Shown here piece by piece: positions 26,836 to 36,112 of a DNA stretch of 64,000 nt (position 1 is the first letter of the stretch; every line of letters starts with the position of its first letter). The DNA comes from CG2-30-51-40 sp041753575. GTDB lineage: Bacteria; Desulfobacterota; DSM-4660; Desulfatiglandales; Desulfatiglandaceae. A program made the position numbers and the translations under genes. The notes below the pieces were generated by a model. That model was not told where the DNA came from. It searched no databases and was given only the letters and a program-made list of their open reading frames with translations. Where the stretch lies: positions 1 to 64,000 of the forward strand of contig JBGSUA010000048.1 of the NCBI GenBank assembly GCA_041753575.1, read 5' to 3'.

Positions 26836-28147
26836 TAAGACACCCTCGCAAGGAGTTCATAAGGCCATGTGAAATGGTTACTTGAACTAATTTTCCAATC
26901 ATACTGGAATTAGATGAGAAATTTACAACCTTATTTGAAGCGGTTCTACCCCTTTGCTGTCCAGGCCTGTCCCCCGCTCCTTCTACAAGCACCTCAAGGG
27001 TGCTTCCCTCCAAGACCTTATTTTTTCTATATGAAATGTCCTTCTGCCGGGTCTGGAGCCTCTTGAGCCTTGCGCCCTTGATATCCTTGTCAATCTTTCC
27101 CTCCAGTTTCTCCGCCGCAGTGCCCCTCCTGTCCGAATACATAAATGAAAATAGGCCGTCGAACTCGACCTGGCGCACAAGATCCATAGTCATGGCAAAG
27201 TCCTCTTCGGATTCTCCGGGAAATCCAACCATGACGTCAGCAGTTATCGCTATCTCAGGCCTTGCCTTCCTAAGCTCTCGTATTCGGTCAAGGTAATACT
27301 CCCTGGTGTAGCCTCTGCCCATCCGTTTGAGTATCCTGTTCGAGCCCGACTGAAATGGCAGATGGATATGAGGACAGAGCTTGTCCTCTGTTGCAAAGCA
27401 CTCAACAAGGTCATCCGTAAGATCCCTGGGATGAGAGGTCGTGAAACGGATCCGCCAGATATCTCTTATCCTGCTTATTTTTCTGATAAGCGTGCTCAGT
27501 GTTACCGGTACGCTATCCCCTTGGAAACTGTAGGAATTAACGTTTTGCCCCAGAAGTGTAACCTCCCTTACACCCTGTGAGGCAAGTGATTCGATCTCGA
27601 CCTCAATGTCTCCTGCAGGCCTTGAAACCTCTCTTCCCCTTACAAACGGAACGATACAATACGAGCAGAAGTTGTTGCAGCCTTCCATTATTGACACAAA
27701 ACCGCTTATTCTTCCATTGAAATATCCGGGATAAGCAAGCCGGGGTCGGCACGCTCCGCTCAAGTTAGTAGCGGCTGTCCTTATATTGGACATCTGAATC
27801 TTTTCCACCACCTCGACCGTCCGCTGAAGCTCCCTGGGGCCTAAGACGAAATCAATATCCGGGAACCTTTCAATTAGTTCATTGCCCCTGTCCTGAGCCA
27901 CGCAGCCAACGGCCCCTATAATCATACCCGGATTCTTTTTTTTTATCTTGATAACCCTGCCGAGCTGGCTCATGGCCTTCTGCTCTGCTTTTTCCCTCAC
28001 CGAACAAGTATTGATTATGACCAGATCAGCGCCGCCGGGTGTTTCGAAGGGTCTTGCCCCTGCGTTCATAAGAGACTGCGCCAGATAGTCCGAATCATAT
28101 TCGTTCATCTGACAACCCATTGTAATTATATGAAATGATTTTATCAT
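26828..28147 (-). CDS. miaB: tRNA-2-methylthio-N6-dimethylallyladenosine synthase
   Basis: 439-aa radical SAM methylthiotransferase for A37 of tRNAs. N-terminal UPF0004 domain with its three cluster cysteines (GCQMNEYDSD, NTCSVREKA, AVGCVAQ), the SAM domain with EGCNNFCSYCIVPFVRGRE (C-x3-C-x2-C, about 150-168) and a C-terminal TRAM domain. The MNEYDS text separates it from MtaB and RimO relatives. Its 3' end overlaps the GGDEF gene by eight bases. Confidence 0.95.
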   Translation of the reverse strand: MIKSFHIITMGCQMNEYDSDYLAQSLMNAGARPFETPGGADLVIINTCSVREKAEQKAMSQLGRVIKIKKKNPGMIIGAVGCVAQDRGNELIERFPDIDFVLGPRELQRTVEVVEKIQMSNIRTAATNLSGACRPRLAYPGYFNGRISGFVSIMEGCNNFCSYCIVPFVRGREVSRPAGDIEVEIESLASQGVREVTLLGQNVNSYSFQGDSVPVTLSTLIRKISRIRDIWRIRFTTSHPRDLTDDLVECFATEDKLCPHIHLPFQSGSNRILKRMGRGYTREYYLDRIRELRKARPEIAITADVMVGFPGESEEDFAMTMDLVRQVEFDGLFSFMYSDRRGTAAEKLEGKIDKDIKGARLKRLQTRQKDISYRKNKVLEGSTLEVLVEGAGDRPGQQRGRTASNKVVNFSSNSSMIGKLVQVTISHGLMNSLRGCLNE

Positions 28148-28177
28148 GTCTGAAATATGGAAAGCCGGATGGATGCC

Positions 28178-28429
28178 TCATATAGTTGTGGCATCAAAAT
28201 CTATTTTGATATTCTCATGTTGTATCAAATAGTTTATTAAGTTTATAAATATATTTTCACAACCTGTTGCTACTCTCACTTCAAGTAGGGCTTTCCTTGG
28301 ATCAATCGTGCTCACCACCGCCATTCCGTCGTAAGATTCTATTGTCCACCTGAGATAACTTATGTCTTCTTTTCTGACTTTTATTCTGCATATTTTTGTT
28401 TCATTTATCAGCATTAAAAGGCGTTCCAC
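28178..28429 (-). CDS. DUF4911-type small protein
   Basis: 83 aa, or 78 from the ATG at 28414. Compact alpha/beta sequence without cysteine clusters other than C14 and C57. It resembles the uncharacterised DUF4911 proteins found near nadK and miaB in Desulfobacterota. It overlaps the end of nadK by 29 bases and is 30 bases ahead of miaB. Function unknown. Confidence 0.65.
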   Translation of the reverse strand: MERLLMLINETKICRIKVRKEDISYLRWTIESYDGMAVVSTIDPRKALLEVRVATGCENIFINLINYLIQHENIKIDFDATTI

Positions 28430-29282
28430 CCCACATAAGCTTTGTTCTCAGGATATTAAAATAACTATAATTAAAAGGTTTAACTAATTTAATTTTTGAA
28501 GCTGATTTATAAATTATGATCTTATCTCCATAAGATATGTCAAAACCTACCTGACCGTCGCATGTCAATATAACGCGCTCGTCACTTTCTTTACCCATCT
28601 CAACCATTATCTGAACCGATTCAGGTACGAGTATCGGTCGGTTGGTTAAGGTGAAGGGGCATATCGGAGTAACAACAAACGCCTCCATAGTAGGATAAAC
28701 AATCGGACCCCCTGCCGCCAGGTTGTACGCGGTTGACCCTGTGGGAGTGGCAATTATAAGACCATCTCCTTTGAATGTGGTAAGTATCTCCCCGTCTATT
28801 GAGACACATAGGTCTATTATCCTTGCCAGGGTCATCTTGTTTATCACTAGATCATTCAAGACCTGGAATTTCCTTATCTCCTGACCTTGCCTGATAACAG
28901 AAGCCTCGAGCATGACTCTGTCTTCAACCACCAGATCCCCCGCAAGCATCCTCTCAACCGCTTCGTACATTTCATCCAGGGGAACCATAGTGAGGAATCC
29001 GAGCCCTCCGAGATTGACGCCGAGGATCGGAACACCGTACTTCCCCACCATCCTTGCCGCTCCCAGGAGGGTACCGTCTCCGCCAAGCACCACCACCCAA
29101 TTCAAATCGGCTGAATGTAGCGGCTCTCCCCCACCAGTCAGGATATCAGCTTCACCAAGACGCATTTCCTGCGTCAGGGCTGTCACACCCTTTTTATCAA
29201 GCCATTCCTTGAGCCTTTGAGCCTCTCTTCTGGCAGGTTCATAGCGGTGCTTATAGATGATGCCTACTGATAACGATGTCAC
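28401..29282 (-). CDS. nadK: NAD kinase
   Basis: 293 aa. Phosphorylates NAD to NADP with ATP or polyphosphate. Family motifs: VVLGGDGTLLGAAR (GGDGT, about 64-77, with the catalytic Asp), VNLGGLGFLT, VLNDLVI (NE/D motif) and TPTGSTAYNLAAGGPIV. Cytoplasmic, essential. It begins 14 bases after adenine deaminase stops and overlaps the DUF4911 gene, making a tight minus-strand operon ade, nadK, DUF4911, miaB, GGDEF. Confidence 0.95.
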   Translation of the reverse strand: MTSLSVGIIYKHRYEPARREAQRLKEWLDKKGVTALTQEMRLGEADILTGGGEPLHSADLNWVVVLGGDGTLLGAARMVGKYGVPILGVNLGGLGFLTMVPLDEMYEAVERMLAGDLVVEDRVMLEASVIRQGQEIRKFQVLNDLVINKMTLARIIDLCVSIDGEILTTFKGDGLIIATPTGSTAYNLAAGGPIVYPTMEAFVVTPICPFTLTNRPILVPESVQIMVEMGKESDERVILTCDGQVGFDISYGDKIIIYKSASKIKLVKPFNYSYFNILRTKLMWGGTPFNADK

Positions 29283-29296
29283 ATTTTCTCCTGTCG

Positions 29297-31102
29297 CTAA
29301 TCCGGGAAAAGGGGGACTACCTTGAAGCTGTCTACATCAATAAGACCCATATCGGTGAGCTTAAGATCAGGGATCACCGGAAGGGCAAGAAATGAAAGGG
29401 CCATAACCGGATCATCCGGCAGCGAGCCCAGTCCCTTGCAGGATTCCTTTGCGCATTTTATTTCCTCTACCAGTCTCTCAAGGGATTTATCAGACATCAG
29501 GCCGGCAATCGGAAGGGGGATGCAGCCAAGTACGCTGTCGCCCGCGACAACGGCCATGCCCCCTTTCATCTCAATGACTGTCTCGATCGCAAGTCTGATT
29601 TCCTTGTCTTCCACCCCCACTGCTATGATATTGTGGGAATCATGGGCCACCGAGGATGCTATAGCGCCATTTTTCAATCCAAATCCATTTACGAAGCCAA
29701 GGCCGGTATTTCCAGTTCCCTTATGACGCTCGATCACACAGAGTTTCAGTATGTCGGATCGTGTATCGGAGACAGCCATCCCATTGACCGCCGGCACATC
29801 CATGAGTGCCATCCTTGTTATTATCTGGCCGGGAACGATCTCAATGACCCTTGCCTTACCACCCCTGTGCTGGATTTGAAGCCTTTCTGATGTTATCTCT
29901 CCGCAATGGAAGGTTTGGGGGCAGATTGCTCGTCCCGGCCCGCAATCCTTTATCAATGTTCCTTTCTCTACAGCCGGCCGACCATTCTTATAGACGGATT
30001 CGACCTCAAATGCACGGAGATCGGAAAGGATTATCAGGTCGGCCAAATAGCCGGGAGCAACCGCGCCTCTCCTTGCAAGTCCAAAGTATTCACAAGGGTT
30101 GAGTGATGCCATACTCACGGCCTGGACCGGGGAAAGCCCGAGGCTGATCGCCTTTCTGACGGTGTAGTCAAGATGCCCTCTGTATAGCACATCTTCAGCA
30201 TGGAGATCGTCTGATACAAGACAAAAACGCCTTGAGTTACTCTCAGATACAATCGGCAGCAGAGTCTCAAGATTACGGGCCGACGTACCCTCTCTTATCA
30301 TGACATAGGCCCCGGATCGCACCTTTTCAAGCGCCTCATCGGGATCTATGCATTCATGATCAGAGCCTATGCCGGCTGACAGGTATCCCTGGAGGTCTTT
30401 ACCACGCAAAAGCGGGGCATGCCCGTCAATGACCCTTCCCTCAAATAAAAGCAATTTATCCAGAACCTCATCCATTCCGGAGAGGACACCGGGGAAATTC
30501 ATCATCTCGGCTAGTCCAAGTATCCTGGGTTCCTCGGCAAGGGCAGCAAGCTCAGTCGCTGAAAGGTTTGCTCCGGCGGTCTCAAGATGAGTGGCCGGGA
30601 CACATGAAGGGGCAGTAAAAAACATATCGAGAGCAGCGTGTTCGCTGTCTTTAAGCATGAATCGCACTCCCTCCAGCCCCATGACATTGGCTATCTCATG
30701 GGGATCAGCCACCATAGCGGTTGTTCCGTGAGCGATCAGCGCAGGAGCAAGAACACTGGGGACAAGCATGCTGCTTTCTATATGAAAATGCCCGTCCACA
30801 AGGCCAGGCGCAATCCATTTGCCTCTTAGGTCAATTTCTTCTTTTCCTTTGTATGAAGCGCCTACCCCTGCTATTAACCCTCCTTGAATCGCCACATCTC
30901 CCTTCAATATCTCGGAGGTGAATACGTTGAGGATATTGCCGTTCTTTAGGACCAGATCAGAGACGCTCTCACCGCGACCGGTCGCTATTAAAGCCCTAAG
31001 TCGCTTTCTTGCATCTTTCAAAGCCGGGGCTCCTCCCACAACATCAAAGGGATGTTTTCGAAATAACCCACCATTCATTGGTCTCATCAGAGGTGGTATC
31101 AA
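29297..31102 (-). CDS. ade: Adenine deaminase (amidohydrolase family)
   Basis: 601 aa, the size of bacterial AdeC. Converts adenine to hypoxanthine with release of ammonia. Marks: PGLVDGHFHIESSML (metal ligands, about 98-112), VADPHEIANVMG, HAPLLRGKDL, SDDLHAEDVLYRGHLDY and NPCEYFGL. ORF start at 31102 overlaps the preceding P-loop gene by 59 bases; an internal start could shorten the overlap, but the family also has a leader like RKRLRALIATGRGE. It works with PNP and SAH/MTA deaminase in purine salvage. Confidence 0.92.
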   Translation of the reverse strand: MIPPLMRPMNGGLFRKHPFDVVGGAPALKDARKRLRALIATGRGESVSDLVLKNGNILNVFTSEILKGDVAIQGGLIAGVGASYKGKEEIDLRGKWIAPGLVDGHFHIESSMLVPSVLAPALIAHGTTAMVADPHEIANVMGLEGVRFMLKDSEHAALDMFFTAPSCVPATHLETAGANLSATELAALAEEPRILGLAEMMNFPGVLSGMDEVLDKLLLFEGRVIDGHAPLLRGKDLQGYLSAGIGSDHECIDPDEALEKVRSGAYVMIREGTSARNLETLLPIVSESNSRRFCLVSDDLHAEDVLYRGHLDYTVRKAISLGLSPVQAVSMASLNPCEYFGLARRGAVAPGYLADLIILSDLRAFEVESVYKNGRPAVEKGTLIKDCGPGRAICPQTFHCGEITSERLQIQHRGGKARVIEIVPGQIITRMALMDVPAVNGMAVSDTRSDILKLCVIERHKGTGNTGLGFVNGFGLKNGAIASSVAHDSHNIIAVGVEDKEIRLAIETVIEMKGGMAVVAGDSVLGCIPLPIAGLMSDKSLERLVEEIKCAKESCKGLGSLPDDPVMALSFLALPVIPDLKLTDMGLIDVDSFKVVPLFPD

Positions 31103-31646
31103 TTAGCAGATGCGTGATAGGAAGATCAGGATACAGGGTTTTAAGATCTTTAAGATCCACTGCTTCAAATTTGTTTACATTATTTGTATATGCCTGCTCC
31201 GTAAGGGCGTTTGATTCATAGTTTTCCTTTGATCTGGAGGAGATACGTCTGAGAGATACCCCCTTGGGGCATTGGGTCTGCTGTATTACGAAGCGCATGG
31301 CGTGCCGTGCCGCCACCTCAGCCGCCCTTCTCCTCAAAGACTGTGTTATAAAGGTCGCGTCCAGAACGATCCCCATTCCCCTAGAGGCCAGCTCATCGGC
31401 CAGACGAAACATCTCGTCATAGACCATGGTTCTCTTGTTCATGCTGGAGGCAACCTTTTCATCAAAGATATCCTCGTCTTTGAGCACCTCCAGACGGATC
31501 ATATCGGTCCTCAAGATAACATACCCCTTCATGGCGGCTATGACCTCAGTGGTCTCGGTCTTGTAGGACGCGGGTAACCCGCAGGCTATAAGAACGGTTG
31601 ACGGGCCAAGTTCCTTTTCCATAAATCCCTTGAAAGGCTCTCTCAT
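31044..31646 (-). CDS. P-loop kinase-like protein (AAA_33 type)
   Basis: 200 aa. ACGLPASYKTETTEVIA (about 22-38) is a P-loop of the form G-x4-K-T, followed by ILRTDMIRLEVL and later GIVLDATFITQSLRR, as in small nucleotide/zeta-like kinases. In many bacteria this domain is fused behind an aminoglycoside-phosphotransferase-like domain; here the two are adjacent genes (this one 28 bases after the APH gene). Substrate unknown. Its 3' end overlaps adenine deaminase by 59 bases. Confidence 0.75.
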   Translation of the reverse strand: MREPFKGFMEKELGPSTVLIACGLPASYKTETTEVIAAMKGYVILRTDMIRLEVLKDEDIFDEKVASSMNKRTMVYDEMFRLADELASRGMGIVLDATFITQSLRRRAAEVAARHAMRFVIQQTQCPKGVSLRRISSRSKENYESNALTEQAYTNNVNKFEAVDLKDLKTLYPDLPITHLLIDTTSDETNEWWVISKTSL

Positions 31647-31674
31647 AAATCCACTCCCGAGTTGAGCTTAGGTA

Positions 31675-32688
31675 TTATATTGACAAATATTTGATAAATG
31701 AATCGGCAAGACTGAAATACCTTGAGGCAGTTCGGGCCGCCTGATCCCTTACATTCGGATCAATACCATTATCATTCACAATAAATCCTATCACCTTTCC
31801 ACGTACAAAGGCCCTGTAAACCATATAAAAGGCAAGGAGGGATTCCACGCTCCCCTCCTCTTTTGCATCTCTTCGGTAGTAATTCCACAGGGTCTTTGCC
31901 TGCCTTTTGCCTCCTCTGTATTCCATGTCCATTAGGAGAAAGGCTATATCGGCAAGCGTATCGCCGTATCGGAACCTGTCGTTAAACTCAATACAGTCAA
32001 ACGCCTGTATAGGCTCTGCAAGACATATATGCTGCATGTGAAGGTCGCCGTGGCAGTCCCTTACTCTGCCTGCCTTTATGCGCCTGTCAAACAACGCACC
32101 GTGTGATTCATAGAAATTTTCTGTCCAGCTATATAAGTTCTGATAAACCTCCTTTTCTATAGTTTTTCCGATAAAAGGTTTAACTTGCTCAAAGTTTTCA
32201 TCTGTATTGATCTTAAATTGTTCGGCCTTGCCAAACCCCGCAATATCGGCTCCGCCTTCGGCAGTGGCGTGAAATCCGGCAAGGAATCGCGCGACGTCCC
32301 GCATATTATTATCCGTTAGATAACCCTTTTCAAAGACCCTATCCATAAGAATCTCTTCGGGTATCTTTCTCATCCTCACCGCATATTCAACCGGTTCACC
32401 CTCTTCACTCGTCATTGTAAAGCGCCGACCGCTAAGGAATATGGGGACTACCCCCATGTAAAGATCGTGAGAGAATCTCCTGTTTAGTATAACTTCCCTG
32501 TTGCAGTAATGTCGCCTCTTTTCAAGGGTAGAGAAATCGAGAAATCCGAAGTTGACAGGCTTCTTTATCTTGTAAACAAAATCCCTGCCGATAAAGACCG
32601 TGGATATGTGGGTTTGAACCACCTCAACCTTATCCGTCGGATCAGGCAGTGCCTCGGGTCGTCTAAGATCTTCTATAATGCCGGACAC
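31675..32688 (-). CDS. Aminoglycoside phosphotransferase-like kinase
   Basis: 337 aa. The N-terminal lobe has VYKIKKPVNFGFLDFSTLEKR, the pattern of the COG2187/COG0645 type of APH-like proteins; the catalytic loop is RDCHGDLHMQHICL (about 205-218), followed by FDCIEFNDRFRYGDTLADIAFL with the metal-binding D. Probably a small-molecule kinase of unknown target rather than an antibiotic resistance enzyme. It lies two bases from the PHP gene and 28 bases from the P-loop gene with which it is often fused elsewhere. Confidence 0.82.
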   Translation of the reverse strand: MSGIIEDLRRPEALPDPTDKVEVVQTHISTVFIGRDFVYKIKKPVNFGFLDFSTLEKRRHYCNREVILNRRFSHDLYMGVVPIFLSGRRFTMTSEEGEPVEYAVRMRKIPEEILMDRVFEKGYLTDNNMRDVARFLAGFHATAEGGADIAGFGKAEQFKINTDENFEQVKPFIGKTIEKEVYQNLYSWTENFYESHGALFDRRIKAGRVRDCHGDLHMQHICLAEPIQAFDCIEFNDRFRYGDTLADIAFLLMDMEYRGGKRQAKTLWNYYRRDAKEEGSVESLLAFYMVYRAFVRGKVIGFIVNDNGIDPNVRDQAARTASRYFSLADSFIKYLSI

Positions 32689-32690
32689 GG

Positions 32691-33578
32691 CTAATTAACT
32701 TCCTCCAATATTCCAAATTGGGCAGCCACATAGGACGGGATATCCAGGGTCCCAAGGATGACCGGTTGTTGGTGGCAGTCAGAGCCCCCTGTCGCTATAA
32801 GCCCCTCTGACGCACTAAGCGCAAGATAGGATGCGATCGTCTCACGATTGTGCCTTGGATGCCAGCACTCAACTCCGTCAAGAAAGGGTAGCATCCGTCT
32901 TTTTATGACCTCGTGCTGATCACTGAGAGAGGCGCTTAACGCGAAAAGAGAAGTACCGTTGGGGTCATTGGGATGGGCCAGCACCAACCTCCCGCCCGCC
33001 CCCCTTATCAGGGCGGAAGCTTCCTCCAGTGGCAGTGGAAGTTTTGGTACATCGCATTCAACCAGATACCGATCGAATGCCCCCTGCCTGCTTGATACTA
33101 TTCCCTTACTTACCATGTAATTGGCTATGTGAGGTCTCCCAAATGCCCCGTCCACCGTGGCCTCTATCGCCGCAAGGTCCCTGTCCGTAAAAAGCTCCCG
33201 GCCCTCCTTTTTGAACCTCTCGTTTATTCTCTCCAGAATAAGTTCCGCGCGCTTCCGCCTGTGGGACTTAAGGGCCTTGATTTTACTTAGAAGCGCCTCG
33301 TTACCGTAGTCGTAGTCATAACCAAGCGCATCAAGTGAAACTGACCTTCCTCCCCTGTATTTGGGATCGGAAAAGGTTATATTTAACTCCACTCCTGTAA
33401 TGTATTTGATCCCTTTAGAAAGAGCCAGGGCCTCAATAGATTCCTGACATTCAATAGAATCGTGATCGGTTATGGATAGTAGCTTAACCCTCCTCTGAGA
33501 TGCGATATCCAGTATCTTGTCAGTGGGCAGTCTTCCGTCGGAACAATCCTTTGAATGGATGTGAAGATCAATTCGCAT
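32691..33578 (-). CDS. PHP-domain metal-dependent phosphoesterase
   Basis: 295 aa. Starts MRIDLHIHSKDCSDG (H-x-H metal site), then SITDHDSIE, a VELN motif, GRPHIANYMV, LAHPNDP and GSDCH near the end, so the full set of metal ligands of the YciV/RnaAM-like PHP phosphoesterases is present. Relatives hydrolyse short RNA or 3',5'-nucleoside bisphosphates; the substrate here is unproven. It overlaps iorB by 11 bases. Confidence 0.88.
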   Translation of the reverse strand: MRIDLHIHSKDCSDGRLPTDKILDIASQRRVKLLSITDHDSIECQESIEALALSKGIKYITGVELNITFSDPKYRGGRSVSLDALGYDYDYGNEALLSKIKALKSHRRKRAELILERINERFKKEGRELFTDRDLAAIEATVDGAFGRPHIANYMVSKGIVSSRQGAFDRYLVECDVPKLPLPLEEASALIRGAGGRLVLAHPNDPNGTSLFALSASLSDQHEVIKRRMLPFLDGVECWHPRHNRETIASYLALSASEGLIATGGSDCHQQPVILGTLDIPSYVAAQFGILEEVN

Positions 33579-34173
33579 ATTCTCTTATAAGCCGCTTTCC
33601 GGTTTCAAGCGCCCTGTAGTTGGCCTTAAGTTTGGCCTCTGGAAAGATTTCAGAGAGTACATGTCTTATCTGCTCCTCGCTCACGGCAAAACCGGCTATG
33701 CTGCAAAGGGCTCCCAGCATTACCATATTGAGCATTATAGGGCCACCCAACTCCACAGCATACTGGGTTGCATCCAGCCAATAGATACTACCCCCCGAGG
33801 ATGAAAGAACATCTCTTATCCATGAAGGCTCGGGATATTCCATTTCTCCGGCAATCGCGTTGAGAGGGTAAATGGGCCTTGAATTAACCAGATACACACA
33901 GCGTTCATTTCCGAATTCAGGAGTTATCCTTATCGTCTCGAGAGGCTCCAGTCCCAATATGATGTCCGCCATGTTGGGGGGAATAAGAGGACCATAGTTT
34001 TTCTTATCCGAAATTCGGATATGGCTCATCACTGAACCACCCCTCTGTGATAACCCAAAGGTCTCCCCTATTGTCACCTTAAGGCCGGAGCGCACTGCCG
34101 CCCTTCCCAATATCTGAGAGGCAAGGACATTACCCTGACCGCCTACCCCTGTTATAATAACATTTTGCAACAT
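33568..34173 (-). CDS. iorB: Indolepyruvate:ferredoxin oxidoreductase, beta subunit
   Basis: 201-aa gamma-type pyruvate:ferredoxin oxidoreductase domain: ITGVGGQGNVLASQILGRAA (about 8-27), SQRGGSVMSHIRIS and GLEPLETIR. With IorA it oxidises aryl pyruvates from aromatic amino acids to aryl-acyl-CoA, reducing ferredoxin; cytoplasmic, oxygen sensitive. It starts 28 bases after iorA. Confidence 0.93.
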   Translation of the reverse strand: MLQNVIITGVGGQGNVLASQILGRAAVRSGLKVTIGETFGLSQRGGSVMSHIRISDKKNYGPLIPPNMADIILGLEPLETIRITPEFGNERCVYLVNSRPIYPLNAIAGEMEYPEPSWIRDVLSSSGGSIYWLDATQYAVELGGPIMLNMVMLGALCSIAGFAVSEEQIRHVLSEIFPEAKLKANYRALETGKRLIREYAN

Positions 34174-34201
34174 ATAAACTCCCTAAACCTATTATTTGCT
34201 G

Positions 34202-36112
34202 CTAATTGGCCGCCTTCTCCTGCCTGACTATGGCTCCCATCGGACAGGCCGACGCGCAGATACCACACCCCACGCATATCACCTCATCTATTCGAGCCTT
34301 TTTTGCTGAGCTATCCCATACAAGGCCAGGACATCTGAAGATCCTTGTGCAGTAACGACCACACCCGCACTCCTCTCCCAGGCACCTTTCATGCTCAACC
34401 TTCATAACGTAGGGGAACCCCCCTTGCCTGCCCTGAACCAGCGCGCACTTCCTCCTGAGGATAAGGACCCTAGGGCCGACTGCACTCATGAGCCTGTAGA
34501 TGCTTTCAGCAGTATGCTCCATATCGTAGGGATCTCCGACTTCCACGTGTACGCCCAGTGACCTGCAAACGGATTCGATATCAACAGGTTCCACCTTTTC
34601 CCCCATAGCGGTTGAGCCTGTACCGGGATGGGGCTGAAAACCCGTCATAGCAGTGGCGCTGTTGTCAAGAACAAGAAGAAGGATGTCTGAATTATTGAAT
34701 CTTGCGTTTATGAGGGCGGGTATTGCGGCGTGGAAAAAGGTGGAGTCCCCGCAAACAGTGATGACAGGCTGGTCGAATCCGAACTGCCCGAGTTTGCCGT
34801 AGCCTGAGGCAAGCCCGAGGCCGGAACCCATGGCGTGAACGGATTTAACCTGGCTGAACCCGGTCGGCCATATACCCATGCTGTAGCAGCCAATGTCACC
34901 TGAGACAAAACCGTTTCGGCCATCCCAGGCAAGGGCCGTTTTAATAGCATAATATGTGCCTCTGTGTGGACATCCGGCACAGAAGCCGAATTCTCTGGGT
35001 GGGGAAGGCTGCGGCAGAAGGGATTTCATCCTGTCTCTGAACTCCTCTGCCCTCCATCTTATCGAAAAAAGCTCCCCCAAAACCTCCAATATCACCGCGG
35101 GTGAGAGCTCCCCACAGATGGGAATATGGCCTGAGCCTCTTCCGTAAAACTTCATTATTCCCACCTCGGCGCCCAACTCAGCGCACAGGGCCTTAACGCT
35201 TTCTTCCACGAATGGATCCAGTTCTTCAACAAAAAGTATCCTCTCCGATGAAGCAAGATATTTTCTGAGTATGTTCACAGGCAGGGGCCAGGTCATACCC
35301 AGTTTCAGTATCCCTACCTTTTCAGTAAGCCTCAGTATTTCAACTGCTTCTACCGCATAGTTCCAGCAGCTTCCTGAACAAATGATAATAAGTTCCGCTT
35401 TATCGGGGCCGTCGTAGCGGTTGAAGGAAGACTCCTCCGATATGATCATGGCCTCATCAAGTTTCTTGTGTCTTCCAAGGTGCTTTGCCAAAACAGGGAA
35501 GGTATGGAAAGGCGATCTTGTGTCAAAAAAGGCCCTGTCCTTATAATCAGGTATGGCGCCCAATCTGGTATTGGCCCTTGTATGGGACAGCCGTGAAACG
35601 CTTCGCAGGATAACTATATTCTTGATGCGCTCGGAGACCTCAAAGGCCCATTTTGTCATCTCAAGGGCCTCCTGAGGGGTTGCCGGTTCAAGCAGTGGAA
35701 CATCAGCCAGCTTTGCGAAAAGACGGGCATCTTCTTCATTGGTGCTCGAAATACCCCCCGGATCATCACAGGTAACAAGAACCAGCCCGCCGCCTGTACC
35801 CGAAAGCGTAAGGTTCGTAAGAAAATCGGACACCACGTTGACTCCGTTTTGCTTCATGCTCACAATGGCCTTCAATCCGGCAAAGGATGCGGCAGTTGCC
35901 GCCTCAAGGGCTACCTTCTCGTTTATTGACCACTCAGCATAAATGGGCAGTTCCTTTGCGGCCTCGGCCAAGGTCTCTATTATCTCAGAAGAAGGATTAC
36001 CCGGATAACCGGCGCAGAAGCGCACACCAGCCTCCAGGGCTCCCCTTGCTATGGCCTCGTTTCCCTGAAGCAACCTTTCCTCTCCGCCATTTCTTTCAAA
36101 AAGCTCATTCAT
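34202..36112 (-). CDS. iorA: Indolepyruvate:ferredoxin oxidoreductase, alpha subunit
   Basis: 636 aa. Domains in order: the pyrimidine-binding domain (GNEAIARGALEAGVRFCAGYPGNPSSEI), a middle domain, the TPP-binding domain (CAGCPHRGTYY, GDIGCYSMGIWP, VCGDSTFFHAAIPALINARFN) and two C-terminal [4Fe-4S] sites, CLGEECGCGRYCTRIFRCPG and CVGCGICASACPMGAI. All expected parts are there. Its ATG overlaps the stop of the FrhB-like gene (TAATG), so the two are coupled. Confidence 0.95.
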   Translation of the reverse strand: MNELFERNGGEERLLQGNEAIARGALEAGVRFCAGYPGNPSSEIIETLAEAAKELPIYAEWSINEKVALEAATAASFAGLKAIVSMKQNGVNVVSDFLTNLTLSGTGGGLVLVTCDDPGGISSTNEEDARLFAKLADVPLLEPATPQEALEMTKWAFEVSERIKNIVILRSVSRLSHTRANTRLGAIPDYKDRAFFDTRSPFHTFPVLAKHLGRHKKLDEAMIISEESSFNRYDGPDKAELIIICSGSCWNYAVEAVEILRLTEKVGILKLGMTWPLPVNILRKYLASSERILFVEELDPFVEESVKALCAELGAEVGIMKFYGRGSGHIPICGELSPAVILEVLGELFSIRWRAEEFRDRMKSLLPQPSPPREFGFCAGCPHRGTYYAIKTALAWDGRNGFVSGDIGCYSMGIWPTGFSQVKSVHAMGSGLGLASGYGKLGQFGFDQPVITVCGDSTFFHAAIPALINARFNNSDILLLVLDNSATAMTGFQPHPGTGSTAMGEKVEPVDIESVCRSLGVHVEVGDPYDMEHTAESIYRLMSAVGPRVLILRRKCALVQGRQGGFPYVMKVEHERCLGEECGCGRYCTRIFRCPGLVWDSSAKKARIDEVICVGCGICASACPMGAIVRQEKAAN

